Below are positions 63,239 through 64,000 of a stretch of 64,000 bases of DNA, in pieces. The notes under the pieces are model-generated. The model had not been told where the DNA came from and made no database searches. It saw only the letters and a list, made by a program, of their open reading frames with translations. The position numbers were made by a program, and so were the translations under genes. The number at the start of each line of letters is the position of its first letter. The stretch's first letter is position 1. The stretch spans positions 9,460,786 to 9,524,785 of the forward strand of contig NC_051100.1 in NCBI RefSeq assembly GCF_901709675.1, given 5' to 3'. The DNA is from Syngnathus acus (Eukaryota > Chordata > Actinopteri > Syngnathiformes > Syngnathidae).

Positions 63239-64000
63239 ATTTATACATGACCTTTCATATTTAAAGTAACACAAAAGCAACTAACACAAATGTTCATATA
63301 ACAGGTAATAAAAGACAGATAAGCTTCTCACCAACCCGCAGTCGCTGAAGCCCAACCCCCTCACAATTTTCTAGTACATCCAACATTGTTGTATAATAGT
63401 GTTTACAGTGTAAAAAAGTACATAAAAATACATAATGTGTCTGAGCAGAAAGTAGAATGATGGTAGACAATTATGGTAGGGCTGTCAGCAACAAGGGCCG
63501 CAAACAGCTCAAAGCCACGGGGAGCAAGCCACACAGTGACTGCCCTGCCCCAGAAAGACAAAGGAGTCAAGCAAGACTATAGGCAAAAAACTCCAGTCCA
63601 AGACCCCCCTGGCCCCCGGAGACCCTTCTATAGTCAGAGCCTATTACAGCCCCAATGAATGAACACACAAATAAACAAATAAGTAAATATGTGCTTTTGA
63701 ATGGTGTTTTCAAAGGGCTAGCGGCAGACTTTTTTTTTTAACGGTTGCAGCACACAAAGATTACCCACACGGCCCTCCAACAATGAAGGAGTGTAAATGA
63801 AAGTGCACACCGTGCTGCATTCTTAACACAACACATTATTTGCTGTGCTAATTTACCTCCCTATGCACATCTGATAAACATCTGGTCTTAATGTAAGGTC
63901 TTACAGTGCTTTGCTAGAGATGTCAAGTTGGACACTCTCATGAGGACACAGAGCGCTGCACTGAGCTTCTCATTTGTTAACCAATTTAATGATCTAAGAA
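63233..64000 (-). other. Probable distal 3' UTR of a minus-strand gene beyond the window
   Basis: Read on the minus strand, this stretch ends in ATGTATAAATAATAAACAG with AATAAA at 63233-63238. The sequence before it mixes AT-rich runs with GC-rich blocks, has no long frame and lacks repeats, as long vertebrate 3' UTRs do. The host gene would lie past 64,000. This is judged from composition only. Confidence 0.35.

Overview
The window looks like ray-finned fish (teleost) nuclear DNA. It is AT-rich and intron-bearing. It carries a tRNA-derived SINE with a (GGAT)n tail, several short inverted-repeat DNA transposons and many microsatellites. The style of the SINE and MITEs suggests a percomorph, perhaps a syngnathid; this is recollection of repeat families, not a search result. 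There are no bacterial operons, CRISPR arrays or phage genes. Almost all open frames of 60 to 180 codons here are chance frames or shadows of repeats.

One gene is well supported. It lies on the minus strand, with its start codon at 22690-22692 and its stop at 7722-7724. I rebuilt 15 coding exons from splice signals. Every junction keeps the reading frame, and the joined CDS is 2,532 bases (843 residues plus stop). The predicted protein has a basic, cysteine-containing N-terminus, a long acidic Ser-rich region, a SAM domain (about 401-463), coiled coil (about 565-704) and a C-terminal PDZ domain (about 724-801). I cannot match this order to a named family, so no gene symbol is given. A 3' UTR of about 460 bases follows, with two AATAAA signals near 7224-7264.

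The introns hold mobile-element debris: a TA-flanked MITE 39 bases from exon 12, old SINE pieces, a nested-palindrome block with eight GAATTC centres, a decayed DNA-transposon-like region and a (TCCA)n array.

From 22.7 to about 63.2 kb I find no coding exon I can defend. This interval holds two hAT-like MITEs with recognisable target-site duplications (23639-23944 and 50469-50757), a fold-back element (24051-24242), a composite inverted-repeat element carrying a LINE-like tail (53395-53854) and one apparently young, complete SINE with an 11-base perfect duplication (57236-57603). The last 770 bases resemble the distal 3' UTR of another minus-strand gene that starts beyond the window. The first 7.2 kb is also without a recognisable gene. 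I found no clearly new biological system. The most interesting items are the unassigned SAM/coiled-coil/PDZ protein and a possible intron-retention switch that would remove its PDZ domain.
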